From DASVBE01 sp036375995 (GTDB lineage: Bacteria; Actinomycetota; Actinomycetes; Streptosporangiales; Streptosporangiaceae): a DNA stretch of 22,522 nucleotides. The notes beneath the pieces are model-generated. The model was not told the DNA's origin, made no database searches, and worked only from the letters and a program-made list of their open reading frames with translations. The stretch spans positions 1 through 22,522 of the forward strand of contig DASVBE010000085.1 of NCBI GenBank assembly GCA_036375995.1, in the 5' to 3' direction. Position numbers and translations under genes: made by a program. Every line of letters starts with the position of its first letter. The stretch's first letter is position 1. Below, piece after piece: positions 1-6,795 of the stretch.

Positions 1-1250
1 ACATGGTCGAAAACCAGTTGTCCGGGCGCACTGTGCTGGCTGGCTCGCTCCGGGCCGCTATGCGCGCTGCCTTCCCTCCTCGCTCCCTCGGCGCTCCTTC
101 GTCGCGCCTCATCGCTCGTCAGGAAAACAGCGCCGCGGCCCGCCACGAGCCAGCGCTGCTGGCTCCGCCGGCCGGGGCGGCGCTGGGCCGGGGTGACGCT
201 GGGCGGCGGCGCGGCCGGGTCGGTGATGGCGGGCTCGGTGTCGAGGATCTCGTAGACCCGCTGCGCGGCGGTGGCCGCTTCCTGGCCCGAGGCCAGCAGG
301 TAGCCCATCGACTGGATCGGCCAGACCAGCAGCAGGGCCAGCGTGATGTAGGCGACCAGGCCGCCCAGGGTCAGCTCGTGCCGGCTGACGGCCAGCGCGC
401 CGAGCAGCAGCACCAGGCCGATCATGATGTTCGGGATCAGGTCGAGCAGGGCCCAGAACGAGCCGCGCAGGGCGGACTTGTCGGCCTGGGTGTCGTAGGC
501 CAGCCGGGCCTGGGCGCCGTGCCGGGCGGCGGCCTCGCCGCGGCGGCCGAGAGCCTTGAGCACCCGGATGCCGGCGGCCGCCTCCTCCACGTAGGTGGCC
601 AGGTCACCCTGCAGGTCCTGAGCCCGCCGGGACAGCACCCGGTAGCGGATGTCGAACCGGTAGCAGGCCACCGCGACCGGCGCCCCGACCAGCCCGGCGA
701 TCAGGCCGAGCCACCAGTTCAGGTGGATCAGCAGGCCGACCACGGTGAAGAAGGTGGCCAGGTTAGTGATCAGGAAGATGGTGCCGAACCCGGCGAACCG
801 GCGGATCGCCGACAGGTCGGTGGTGGCCCGGGACAGCAGCTGGCCGGACTGCCAGGCGCCGTGGAAGCCGGCGTCCAGCCGCTGCAGGTGCGCGTACAGG
901 TCGTCGCGCATGTCCCGCTCCATGGTGGTCACCGCTTTGGCCATGACCCAGCGGCGGAGGAAGTTCAGCGTGGCCTGGACGACGCCCAGGGCCACCGCCG
1001 CGGCGCCGAGCGGCAGCAGCAGGGCGCGCTCGCCGTGGGCGATCGGGCCGTCGATAACCGCCTTGGTCAGCAGCGGGATGAGGATCTCGGTGCCCACCGC
1101 GGCGAACGCCGCCGCCAGCATCAGAGCCAGCTGAAAGTAATAGGGACGGACATACTCCCGCGCCCGCCACAGTGCTTGCAGGGGGCTCTGGGGCTTAACC
1201 GGGGTCTGGCTGTGGGCATGGCAAAGCGGACCAGCTGGCGCAGACGGCAT
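1..1250 (-). CDS. ABC exporter, fused membrane and ATPase domains, partial (ATPase domain off the window)
   Basis: This is the first 416 codons of an ABC exporter of the MsbA/MdlB type; the gene leaves the window at base 1. Residues about 30-335 form the six-helix membrane domain, with hydrophobic stretches such as FQLALMLAAAFAAVGTEILI and NIMIGLVLLLGALAV and the coupling-helix segment around LQGDLATYVEEAAAGIRVLKA. The last visible residues, GQLVFDHV, match the usual opening of the nucleotide-binding domain; Walker A and B would lie outside. The ATG at 1250 is preceded directly by an in-frame TAA, so it is the earliest possible start, though the ribosome site is weak. Oddly, residues about 360-407, the linker between the two domains, are encoded by the antisense of a dispersed repeat (31-173) that is intergenic elsewhere in the window. 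The frame stays open through it. Substrate unknown. It may work as a heterodimer with an unseen partner. Confidence 0.85.
   Translation of the reverse strand, partial: MPSAPAGPLCHAHSQTPVKPQSPLQALWRAREYVRPYYFQLALMLAAAFAAVGTEILIPLLTKAVIDGPIAHGERALLLPLGAAAVALGVVQATLNFLRRWVMAKAVTTMERDMRDDLYAHLQRLDAGFHGAWQSGQLLSRATTDLSAIRRFAGFGTIFLITNLATFFTVVGLLIHLNWWLGLIAGLVGAPVAVACYRFDIRYRVLSRRAQDLQGDLATYVEEAAAGIRVLKALGRRGEAAARHGAQARLAYDTQADKSALRGSFWALLDLIPNIMIGLVLLLGALAVSRHELTLGGLVAYITLALLLVWPIQSMGYLLASGQEAATAAQRVYEILDTEPAITDPAAPPPSVTPAQRRPGRRSQQRWLVAGRGAVFLTSDEARRRSAEGARREGSAHSGPERASQHSAPGQLVFDH
31..173 (+). repeat. Dispersed repeat, copy 1, inside the ABC exporter gene
   Basis: This copy begins with CTGTGCTGGCTGGCTCG and ends with GGCTCCGCCGGCC. 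Bases 63-141 are identical, base for base over 79 positions, to 3537-3615 in copy 3. Its core is pyrimidine-rich on the plus strand (CCTTCCCTCCTCGCTCCCTC) followed by AGGAAAACAGCGCCGCGGCC. Unlike the other copies it lies inside a gene, read antisense as about 48 extra residues rich in Arg, Ser, Glu and Ala. Confidence 0.9.
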
Positions 1251-1461
1251 TTACCCGAGGCTAGCTGGGCGCCACCGGGCTGTCACCTGAATTTCGCTCT
1301 GCGCGACATCCGCACCATACCGGGCATGACCCGGGCAGGCCGGTATTTCTGCGTAATAACCATCTAGGCGGCAGGGTGGCGGCCAGCAGGCAACTCTGGC
1401 AACCTGGCATATCCGGGGGGCTCAGGGGCCAGCGCAGGCGGCTGGCAGGGGAGAGGGACCC

Positions 1462-2145
1462 ATGGAGCGGACGTATTCGTGGGCGCAGCCTGTTACCGCC
1501 CCGAGTTCGCCTGTCCCAGTGATCGCGGCCTATTACGACGCGGTGATCATTATCTGCGAGCTGGCGGCCCAGTTCAGCGACGAAGCCTGGAATGCACCGA
1601 CGCCGTGCGCGGACTGGCGGGCGGTGGACCTGGCCGGGCACCTGCGCTGCGTGGCCGACGATTACCACGAGTACCTCGACGACGCCCCGCTGTCCCGGCT
1701 GTCCCGGCTGATGGCCACCGGCGTGCACCCGGACACCCTGGCCCGCAAGCTGGCCCGGCAGAACGCCGCGGAGCTGGCCGCGCTGCCGGACGGCACCGGG
1801 CCCGAGCACATCGCCGCGTTCGCCCGGTCCGCCCGCGCCTACGCCCGCCGGGTCCGCGCGGTCTGGGACCTGCCGCACCACCAGTACCGCGGGATGACGG
1901 TCACGGTCGGCGGGATGGCCGGCGCGGCCTGCGCCGAGTGGCAGCTGCACGCCTGGGACCTGGCCCGGGCGCTGGGCAAGGACTACCGGCCCGCGTCCCC
2001 GGAGACCGTGCTGGGCGGCTGGCGGGCCGGCATGCCGCAGCTGCCGGTCTGGGTCGAGGCCGGCCCCGGGTACTCCGCCGGGGACCCGTGGCACGCGCTG
2101 CTGGCCACGTCAGGGCGTTCCCCCGAGTGGAGCTGTGCTAGTTAG
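1462..2145 (+). CDS. Mycothiol-dependent maleylpyruvate isomerase family protein
   Basis: A 227-residue protein of the MDMPI/DinB-like fold, the family that includes mycothiol-dependent maleylpyruvate isomerase and many uncharacterised actinobacterial thiol-dependent enzymes. The family pattern of an aromatic-rich W..PTPCADW (residues 43-52) followed by DLAGHL is present. The likely metal ligands are visible: H60 in AGHL and E159 and H163 in AEWQLHAWDLA. The start is supported by a purine-rich GGGGAGAGGG just upstream of the ATG. The gene is divergent from the ABC exporter, with a 211-bp gap. Its last codons, TGT GCT AGT TAG, are the left end of repeat copy 2, so the present stop and final residues come from that element. 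Substrate unknown; the family call is firm, the reaction is not. Confidence 0.85.
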   Translation: MERTYSWAQPVTAPSSPVPVIAAYYDAVIIICELAAQFSDEAWNAPTPCADWRAVDLAGHLRCVADDYHEYLDDAPLSRLSRLMATGVHPDTLARKLARQNAAELAALPDGTGPEHIAAFARSARAYARRVRAVWDLPHHQYRGMTVTVGGMAGAACAEWQLHAWDLARALGKDYRPASPETVLGGWRAGMPQLPVWVEAGPGYSAGDPWHALLATSGRSPEWSCAS

Positions 2146-2253
2146 CTCGCTGCCTTCCCTCCTCGCTCCCTGCGTCGCTCTTCGTCGCTCCTCGTTCGCT
2201 CGTCAGTCCAGGCAGCGCCGCGGCCCTCCGCGAGCTAGGCCGGCTCCGCCGGC
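2133..2253 (+). repeat. Dispersed repeat, copy 2
   Basis: A diverged copy of about 121 bp running from CTGTGCTAGTTAGCTCGC to GCCGGCTCCGCCGGC. It keeps the CTGCCTTCCCTCCTCGCTCCC core, the CGCTCGTCAG segment and CAGCGCCGCGGCCC, but lacks roughly 25 bp of the left arm seen in copies 1 and 3. The right end can fold as a small hairpin (GCCGG, CCGGC). It overlaps the stop of the upstream gene and ends about 40 bp before the next start codon. Confidence 0.85.
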
Positions 2254-2294
2254 GATGATGGGCCGGTGATCAGAACTGCTGGAGGGAACCTGGC

Positions 2295-3500
2295 ATGCCG
2301 TTCGACGTGAGCAAGGTGCGGGCCGCCTACCCGGCCCTGGCCGACGGGTACGCCTACCTGGACGGGGCGGCCGGCACCCAGGTGCCCGAGCCGGTCATCG
2401 ACGCGATCAGCGGGGCGTACCGGACCGGGATCGGCAACACCGGCGGGGAGTTCCCGGCCAGCGCCCGCTCGGACGCGCTCGTCACCGAGGCCCGCCGGGC
2501 CGTGGCCGACCTGGTGGGCGGCGAGCCGGACGGCGTCATCCTGGGCCCGAACATGACCACGCTGACGTTCCGGCTGGCCGAGGTGCTGTCGGCGCGCTGG
2601 GGGCCGGGCGACGAGATCGTGGTGACCCGGCTGGATCACGACGCGAACGTGCGGCCGTGGGTGCTGGCCGCGGAGCGGGCCGGGGCCACCGTCCGCTGGG
2701 CCCAGGTCGAGCTGCCCTCCGGCGAGCTGCCGGCCGGCCAGTTCGGGGCGCTGATCGGCGACCGGACCCGGCTGGTCGCGGTCAGTGCGGCCAGCAACAT
2801 CATCGGCACCCGGCCGGACGTGGCCGCGATCACCGCGCGGGCCCGGGCGGCGGGCGCGGTGAGCTACGTGGACGGGGTGCACGCCACCCCGCACGGGCCG
2901 ACCGACGTGCGCACGCTCGGCGCCGACTTCTACGCCACCAGCGCGTACAAGTGGTCCGGGCCGCACATCGGCGCGGTGATCGCCGACCCGGCCCGGCTCG
3001 AGGCGCTGCACCCGGGCAAGCTCGTGCCCGCCCCGGACTACGTGCCGGACCGGTTCGAGCACGGCACCGCGCCGTTCGCGGACCTGGCCGGGGTCGCTGC
3101 CGCGGTAGACCACCTGGCTTCCTTCGCCGACGCCAGCGGCGGGTCCCGCCGGGACCGGGTGGTGGCCGCGATGACCGCGGTCGCCCAGTACGAGGAGGAC
3201 CTGGCCGCGGTGATGTTCGCCGGGCTGGCCGCGCTGCCCGGGGTGACCACCTATGGCGCGGCCCGGCGGCGCACCGCGACGGCCTTCTTCAACGTCGCCG
3301 GGCACACCCCGCAGCAGGTCGCGGCACACCTGGCGGCCCGCCGGGTGAACGTGTGGAACGGCGACAACTACGCCTGGGAGCTGGCCGGCGTGCTGGGGGT
3401 GCGGGACAGCGGCGGCGCGGTCCGCGCCGGCCTGGTCCACTACAACGACCGCAGCGACGTGGACCGGCTGCTGGCCGCGGTGGCGGAGCTGGCCGGCTAG
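2295..3500 (+). CDS. Cysteine desulfurase-like class V aminotransferase-fold protein
   Basis: A 401-residue PLP enzyme of the class V (NifS/SufS-like) fold, closest in pattern to the group usually annotated as cysteine desulfurase-like proteins. Visible landmarks are YLDGAAGTQVP near the N-terminus, H115 in LDHDANVRPW (ring stacking), D193 in YVDGVHATPH (pyridine nitrogen) and K219 in ATSAYKWSGPH (Schiff base). The protein contains no cysteine at all, and the position where true desulfurases carry their persulfide cysteine reads VNVWNGDNYAWEL. It is therefore unlikely to be a normal desulfurase and may be a lyase or aminotransferase on another substrate. The ATG has a good ribosome site, GGAGGG, eight bases upstream. 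Its stop TAG lies in the GCTAGC that marks the left edge of repeat copy 3. Confidence 0.88.
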   Translation: MPFDVSKVRAAYPALADGYAYLDGAAGTQVPEPVIDAISGAYRTGIGNTGGEFPASARSDALVTEARRAVADLVGGEPDGVILGPNMTTLTFRLAEVLSARWGPGDEIVVTRLDHDANVRPWVLAAERAGATVRWAQVELPSGELPAGQFGALIGDRTRLVAVSAASNIIGTRPDVAAITARARAAGAVSYVDGVHATPHGPTDVRTLGADFYATSAYKWSGPHIGAVIADPARLEALHPGKLVPAPDYVPDRFEHGTAPFADLAGVAAAVDHLASFADASGGSRRDRVVAAMTAVAQYEEDLAAVMFAGLAALPGVTTYGAARRRTATAFFNVAGHTPQQVAAHLAARRVNVWNGDNYAWELAGVLGVRDSGGAVRAGLVHYNDRSDVDRLLAAVAELAG

Positions 3501-3648
3501 CGGTGCTGGCTGGCTCGCGCCAGGCCGCCCTTTGGCCGCGCTGCCTTCCCTCCTCGCTCCCTCGGCGCTCCTTCGTCGCGCCTCATCGCTCGTCAGGAAA
3601 ACAGCGCCGCGGCCCTGCGCTCGCTGGCCGGCTCCGCCGGCGGCTAGC
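3496..3648 (+). repeat. Dispersed repeat, copy 3, between convergent genes
   Basis: The fullest intergenic copy, bounded at both sides by the palindrome GCTAGC (3496-3501 and 3643-3648). It shares 79 identical bases with copy 1 (3537-3615). The right part carries GCCGGCTCCGCCGGC, a short hairpin. It fills the whole gap between the PLP enzyme and the acetyltransferase, and both genes take their TAG stop from the flanking GCTAGC. It could act as a two-way terminator, but no long stem is obvious. Confidence 0.9.
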
Positions 3649-4096
3649 TGTCTTGCGCTCCGGTTTCCACCGCGTACCGGTACACCCGGGAATCGCGCTG
3701 CACGAAGCCGATCCGCTCGTACAGCCGCCCGGCCGCCTGCCGGGACGGCCGGGAGGTGAGGTCCACGGTGCGCGCCCCGGCCTTCTGGGCGATGTGCACG
3801 GCGGCCTCGGACAGCGCCTGGCCGGTGCCGGTCCGCCGGGCGTTCTCGTCCACCACCACGTCCTCGATCCAGGCGCGCAGCCCGGTCGGGGTGGGGAACA
3901 TGGCCAGCGTCAGCGTGCCGATCACCTCGCCGTCCAGCCGCGCGACCAGCAGGGTGATCGCCTCGTGCCCGGCCACCGCGGCCAGCGCGGCCTGGTCCAG
4001 CGGCGGCGCGCTGCGGGACAGCTGCGGGACCAGCCTGCCGAAGGCCGCCGTCAGCTCATCGGTTACCTCGGTGATGACCTCTACCTGGACGCTCAC
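3644..4096 (-). CDS. GNAT family N-acetyltransferase
   Basis: A 150-residue single-domain GNAT protein. The acetyl-CoA binding motif A is clear: a beta strand (WIEDVVVDENA) followed by RRTGTG at residues 87-92 and the helix QALSEAAVHIAQ. Motif B follows near ASRPSRQAAGRLYERIGF-like sequence, with YERIGF at 126-131. The start is a GTG at 4096 with only a distant AGG upstream, so it is moderately secure. It is the last gene of the AraC-AzlC-AzlD run on this strand, 37 bp after azlD, separated by two short repeat fragments. The substrate cannot be predicted. Confidence 0.85.
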   Translation of the reverse strand: MSVQVEVITEVTDELTAAFGRLVPQLSRSAPPLDQAALAAVAGHEAITLLVARLDGEVIGTLTLAMFPTPTGLRAWIEDVVVDENARRTGTGQALSEAAVHIAQKAGARTVDLTSRPSRQAAGRLYERIGFVQRDSRVYRYAVETGAQDS

Positions 4097-4111
4097 GCGG
4101 GCACACTACCT

Positions 4112-4142
4112 GAGCGGCTAGCACAGCGAGCGGCTAGCACAG
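4112..4142 (-). repeat. Tandem pair of repeat-end fragments
   Basis: GAGCGGCTAGCACAG occurs twice with a 16-bp period (4112-4126 and 4128-4142). Read on the minus strand it is CTGTGCTAGCCGCTC, the left terminus of the dispersed repeat family, closely matching the starts of copies 1 and 2 and the fragment near 21130. The second unit supplies the TGC TAG that ends azlD. Confidence 0.75.
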
Positions 4143-4442
4143 GCGGATCAGGGCGGCGGTGCCCGCGGCGGCCACGATCACGGCCAGGAACGGCAGTCTC
4201 GCCAGCAGGGCAGCTACCGCGGCGGCCATCCCGGCCAGCCGGGCCGGGTCGGCCTGCAGCGACTGGCCGCTGGTCAGCGTCTGCACCGCGATCAGCGCGG
4301 CGAGCAGCGCCACCGGGACCAGCTCGGCGAACCGGCGGGCCAGCGGCCGCTCCAGCAGCCGCGGCGGGACGACGAGTCCGGCCAGCTTCAGCCCGTAGCA
4401 GCCCGCCGCGGTGGCCAGCACCGCGGCCCACACGGCGGTCAC
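4134..4442 (-). CDS. azlD: AzlD family branched-chain amino acid export subunit
   Basis: A 102-residue membrane protein with about four hydrophobic segments (AVWAAVLATAAGCYGLKLAGL, FAELVPVALLAALIAVQTL, LAGMAAAVAALLARLPFLAVIVAAAGTAAL region), the usual size and layout of the small AzlD subunit. AzlC and AzlD together form an exporter for branched-chain amino acids or their analogues. Its ATG overlaps the end of azlC by four bases (ATGA), which suggests translational coupling. The last codons, CTG TGC TAG, come from a repeat-end fragment, so the C-terminus may have been altered by that insertion. The substrate is inferred from the family. Confidence 0.88.
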   Translation of the reverse strand: MTAVWAAVLATAAGCYGLKLAGLVVPPRLLERPLARRFAELVPVALLAALIAVQTLTSGQSLQADPARLAGMAAAVAALLARLPFLAVIVAAAGTAALIRLC

Positions 4443-5197
4443 CGGGCCGCCCCGTCCCCGGCGGCCGGTGTGCCGTCACCGGCCTGCCCGCGGGTGGCCC
4501 ACGCGACCGCCAGCGCGGCCGGCGCGGCCAGGATGATGGGCACACCCGGCGGCAGGACCGGCGCGGCGGCCAGTGCGATCAGCGCGCCGCCCGCGCCCGC
4601 GGCCCGCTCCGCCCGGCCGCTGCGCAGCCGCGGCCAGATCAGCGCCAGGAACGCGGCCGGCCCGACCACGTCAAGCCCCAGGTCCTGCGGCGAGCCGAAC
4701 CGGCCGGCCCCGAGCGCGCCCGCCAGCGTGGCCAGGTTCCAGGTCAGGTACAGCGTGCCGAACGTGGCCCAGAACGCGGTCCGGCTGGCCGCCCGGCCCG
4801 GCTGGGCCGTGGCCATCGCGGTGGTCTCGTCGATGACGCCCATCGCGGCCAGCACCCGGGCCGGGCCGCGCACCGCCAGCGTGCCAGCCAGCCGCAGCGC
4901 GTACAGCGTGTTCCGGCTGCCCAGCAGCACCGCGCTGACCACCCCGGCGGCCAGGCTGCCGCCCACGGCGATGGTCCCGGCCAGCGCGAACTGCGACGCG
5001 CCGGTGAACGCGAGCAGGCTCAGCGCGCTAGCCTGGCCCACGGTCAGCCCGGAGCCCACCGCGGCCGCGCCGTAGGCCAGCCCGGACACCCCGACGGCCA
5101 GCCCCAGCCCGATCCCGTCACGCACCGGCGTGGGCGCCGACGCGGGCGGCTTCGTGGGCGTTTGCTGGGCAGCGGGCGGCCCCGCCTGGTCGGCCAT
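4439..5197 (-). CDS. azlC: AzlC family branched-chain amino acid export subunit
   Basis: A roughly 252-residue multi-pass membrane protein, the large subunit of the AzlCD exporter. The family signature FTGASQFALAG sits after the first helices, and the segment LLGSRNTLYALRLAG is also typical. A hydrophilic Pro/Ala-rich N-terminal tail of about 27 residues precedes the first helix. I chose the ATG at 5197 (MADQAG); an in-frame GTG at 5206 is possible but sits only two bases from the stop of the AraC gene, and neither has a strong ribosome site. The 10-bp distance to the AraC gene upstream and the overlap with azlD indicate one operon, making the AraC protein the likely regulator of export. Confidence 0.88.
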   Translation of the reverse strand: MADQAGPPAAQQTPTKPPASAPTPVRDGIGLGLAVGVSGLAYGAAAVGSGLTVGQASALSLLAFTGASQFALAGTIAVGGSLAAGVVSAVLLGSRNTLYALRLAGTLAVRGPARVLAAMGVIDETTAMATAQPGRAASRTAFWATFGTLYLTWNLATLAGALGAGRFGSPQDLGLDVVGPAAFLALIWPRLRSGRAERAAGAGGALIALAAAPVLPPGVPIILAAPAALAVAWATRGQAGDGTPAAGDGAAR

Positions 5198-5207
5198 GGG
5201 CCCCACG

Positions 5208-6086
5208 CTAGGCGCCGGGCCGCAGCACCTTCTTGTACGTTCTTGCCGCGGCCCGCTCCCGCTGGTAGGCGCCCGGCGGCACGCCGACGGCCCGCTTGAA
5301 GTGCCGGGTCAGGTGCGGCTGGTCGGCGAACCCGGCGTCCGCCGCGACCTGGGCGGGGGGCAGCCCGGCGTCCAGCAGCTGCCGGGCCAGCCGGACCCTG
5401 AGCTGGTTGAGGTAGGCGTGCGGTGGCAGCCCGGTCTCCGCCCGGAAGGCCCGCAGCAGCGCGAACGGGCTCATCCCGGCGTCCGCCGCCAGCTCGTCCA
5501 GGCTGGGCGGGTCGGCGAGCCGTTCCGCCAGGAGCTCCCTGGTTCGGCTGACCGCAGCTGAAGACGTACGCAGCCGGGGGTGCGGATCGGGTTCACGACC
5601 GAGCCGGGCATGGGCGCGGAGGATCCCGGCCAGCCCGGCGCGGAGCAGGCTGGAGGAGGCCAGCCGGTCACCGCGCTCGGCCGCGAGGTGCGCTGCGCGC
5701 ACCAGCCGGGCGGCGGCCGGGTCGTCGACCACGGTCCGCGGGAAGCTCGGCGTGCCCAGCGCCGCGCCCAGCTCGGCGGCGATGCCGGAGACCAGGCCGA
5801 CGGACGGGTACAGGACCCGGTAGGCCCAGCCCTCGGGGACGCCGGCCTGGCCGGTGTGCACGACCTCCGGGTTGAGCAGCGCGACCGTTCCCGGGCCGGC
5901 CCGGAGCAGCTCGCTGCCGTAGGCGAACTCCTCCACCCCGGCCTCGATCACGCCGACCGTGAACGTCTCGTGCGAGTGCCGGGCGTAGCGGTGCGTGACG
6001 TACCGGGCCCGCAGCAGGTCCACCCCGGGCACCGCGTCATGCTGCCAGTACCGGGCGCTCTCGGCGGGTGCGCTCGCGGTCGGCAT
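5208..6086 (-). CDS. AraC family transcriptional regulator, probably of azlCD
   Basis: A 292-residue regulator. The N-terminal half (about 15-150) looks like the cupin-type AraC ligand-binding domain (HRYARHSHETFTVGVIEAG and GPGTVALLNPEVVHTGQ). The C-terminal 100 residues carry the two helix-turn-helix units: LDELAADAGMSPFALLRAFRAETG and PPAQVAADAGFADQPHLTRHFKRAVGVPP. Genes of this type beside azlCD are common, and the operon arrangement fits a regulator that senses an amino acid or analogue. Upstream are a 21-bp direct repeat (6125-6178) and a short dyad, GGCATG-CTT-CATGCC, over the start codon at 6082-6096, both possible autoregulatory sites. The ligand is unknown. Confidence 0.9.
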   Translation of the reverse strand: MPTASAPAESARYWQHDAVPGVDLLRARYVTHRYARHSHETFTVGVIEAGVEEFAYGSELLRAGPGTVALLNPEVVHTGQAGVPEGWAYRVLYPSVGLVSGIAAELGAALGTPSFPRTVVDDPAAARLVRAAHLAAERGDRLASSSLLRAGLAGILRAHARLGREPDPHPRLRTSSAAVSRTRELLAERLADPPSLDELAADAGMSPFALLRAFRAETGLPPHAYLNQLRVRLARQLLDAGLPPAQVAADAGFADQPHLTRHFKRAVGVPPGAYQRERAAARTYKKVLRPGA

Positions 6087-6124
6087 GCTTCATGCCTACC
6101 CGACCGCGGGCGGCGGCCGCCACT

Positions 6125-6178
6125 GGGTTTGCGGCCAGGCACCGCGGGTTTGCGGCCAGGCACCGCGGGTTTGCGGCC
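6125..6178. repeat. 21-bp direct repeat upstream of the AraC gene
   Basis: GGGTTTGCGGCC occurs at 6125-6136, 6146-6157 and 6167-6178, exactly 21 bp apart; the first two units are complete and identical, and the third is cut by the stop region of the GTPase gene. Twenty-one bases is two helical turns, the spacing used by AraC-type direct-repeat half sites, so an operator role is plausible but not shown. Confidence 0.75.
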
Positions 6179-6180
6179 GG

Positions 6181-6795
6181 CTAGGGGGCGGGCACCGCCG
6201 GGGCGGACTGGTGGCCCGACATCACCACCAGCGCGTGCTCGACCAGGCTGACCAGCACGTCCCGGCCGGACGTCGAATGCCGCGCGTCGCACAGGATGAC
6301 CGGCACGTCCGGGTCCAGGTCCAGCGCGGTCCGCACGTCCCTGCTCCGGTAGCGGCGGGCCCCCTCGAAGCAGTTCACCGCGACCACGAACGGGATCGCG
6401 CGGCGCTCGAAGTAGTCCACCGACGGGAAGCAGTCGGCCAGCCGCCGGGTGTCAGCCAGCACCACCGCGCCGAGCGCGCCGCGGGCCAGCTCGTCCCACA
6501 TGAACCAGAACCGCTCCTGGCCCGGCGTGCCGAACAGGTAGATGACCAGGTTGTCGCGGATCGTGATGCGGCCGAAGTCCAGCGCGACCGTGGTGGTGGA
6601 CTTCCGCTCGACGCCGTCGGTGATGTCCAGGTGGGTGCCGAGCTCGCTGAGCGGCTCCTCGGTGCGCAGCGGCTTGATCTCGGTCAGCGAGCCGACCAGG
6701 GTGGTCTTCCCCGCGCCGAAGCCGCCGGCCACCAGGATCTTGATGGCGACCGGCGCGTCCCCCGGGCCGCCCTGGTCAGAGCCTGCGTAGACCAT
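6181..6795 (-). CDS. cvnD: Conservon small GTPase, CvnD-like
   Basis: A 204-residue Ras-like GTPase of the actinobacterial conservon type. The P-loop GGFGAGKTT is at residues 24-32, the switch II/G3-type LFGTPGQERF at about 88-97, and VAVNCFEG takes the place of the N/TKxD base-recognition motif, as is usual in this family. In Streptomyces conservons the GTPase joins the kinase-like, roadblock and DUF742 proteins at the membrane in a G-protein-like complex. The ATG overlaps the end of the DUF742 gene by 20 bp and has a purine-rich site, GAGAGG, a few bases upstream. No P450 (CvnE) gene follows; the next gene is the AraC regulator, 94 bp on. Confidence 0.92.
   Translation of the reverse strand: MVYAGSDQGGPGDAPVAIKILVAGGFGAGKTTLVGSLTEIKPLRTEEPLSELGTHLDITDGVERKSTTTVALDFGRITIRDNLVIYLFGTPGQERFWFMWDELARGALGAVVLADTRRLADCFPSVDYFERRAIPFVVAVNCFEGARRYRSRDVRTALDLDPDVPVILCDARHSTSGRDVLVSLVEHALVVMSGHQSAPAVPAP

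Noticed and set aside
3..1367. A 454-codon open frame on the plus strand
   Set aside because: It is antisense to the ABC exporter. Its product is Gln/Gly/Arg/Val-rich with no domain, and the opposite strand gives a clear transporter.
2657..5299. An 880-codon open frame on the plus strand
   Set aside because: It crosses the PLP enzyme, repeat copy 3, the acetyltransferase and azlCD in wrong frames; it is a product of high GC.
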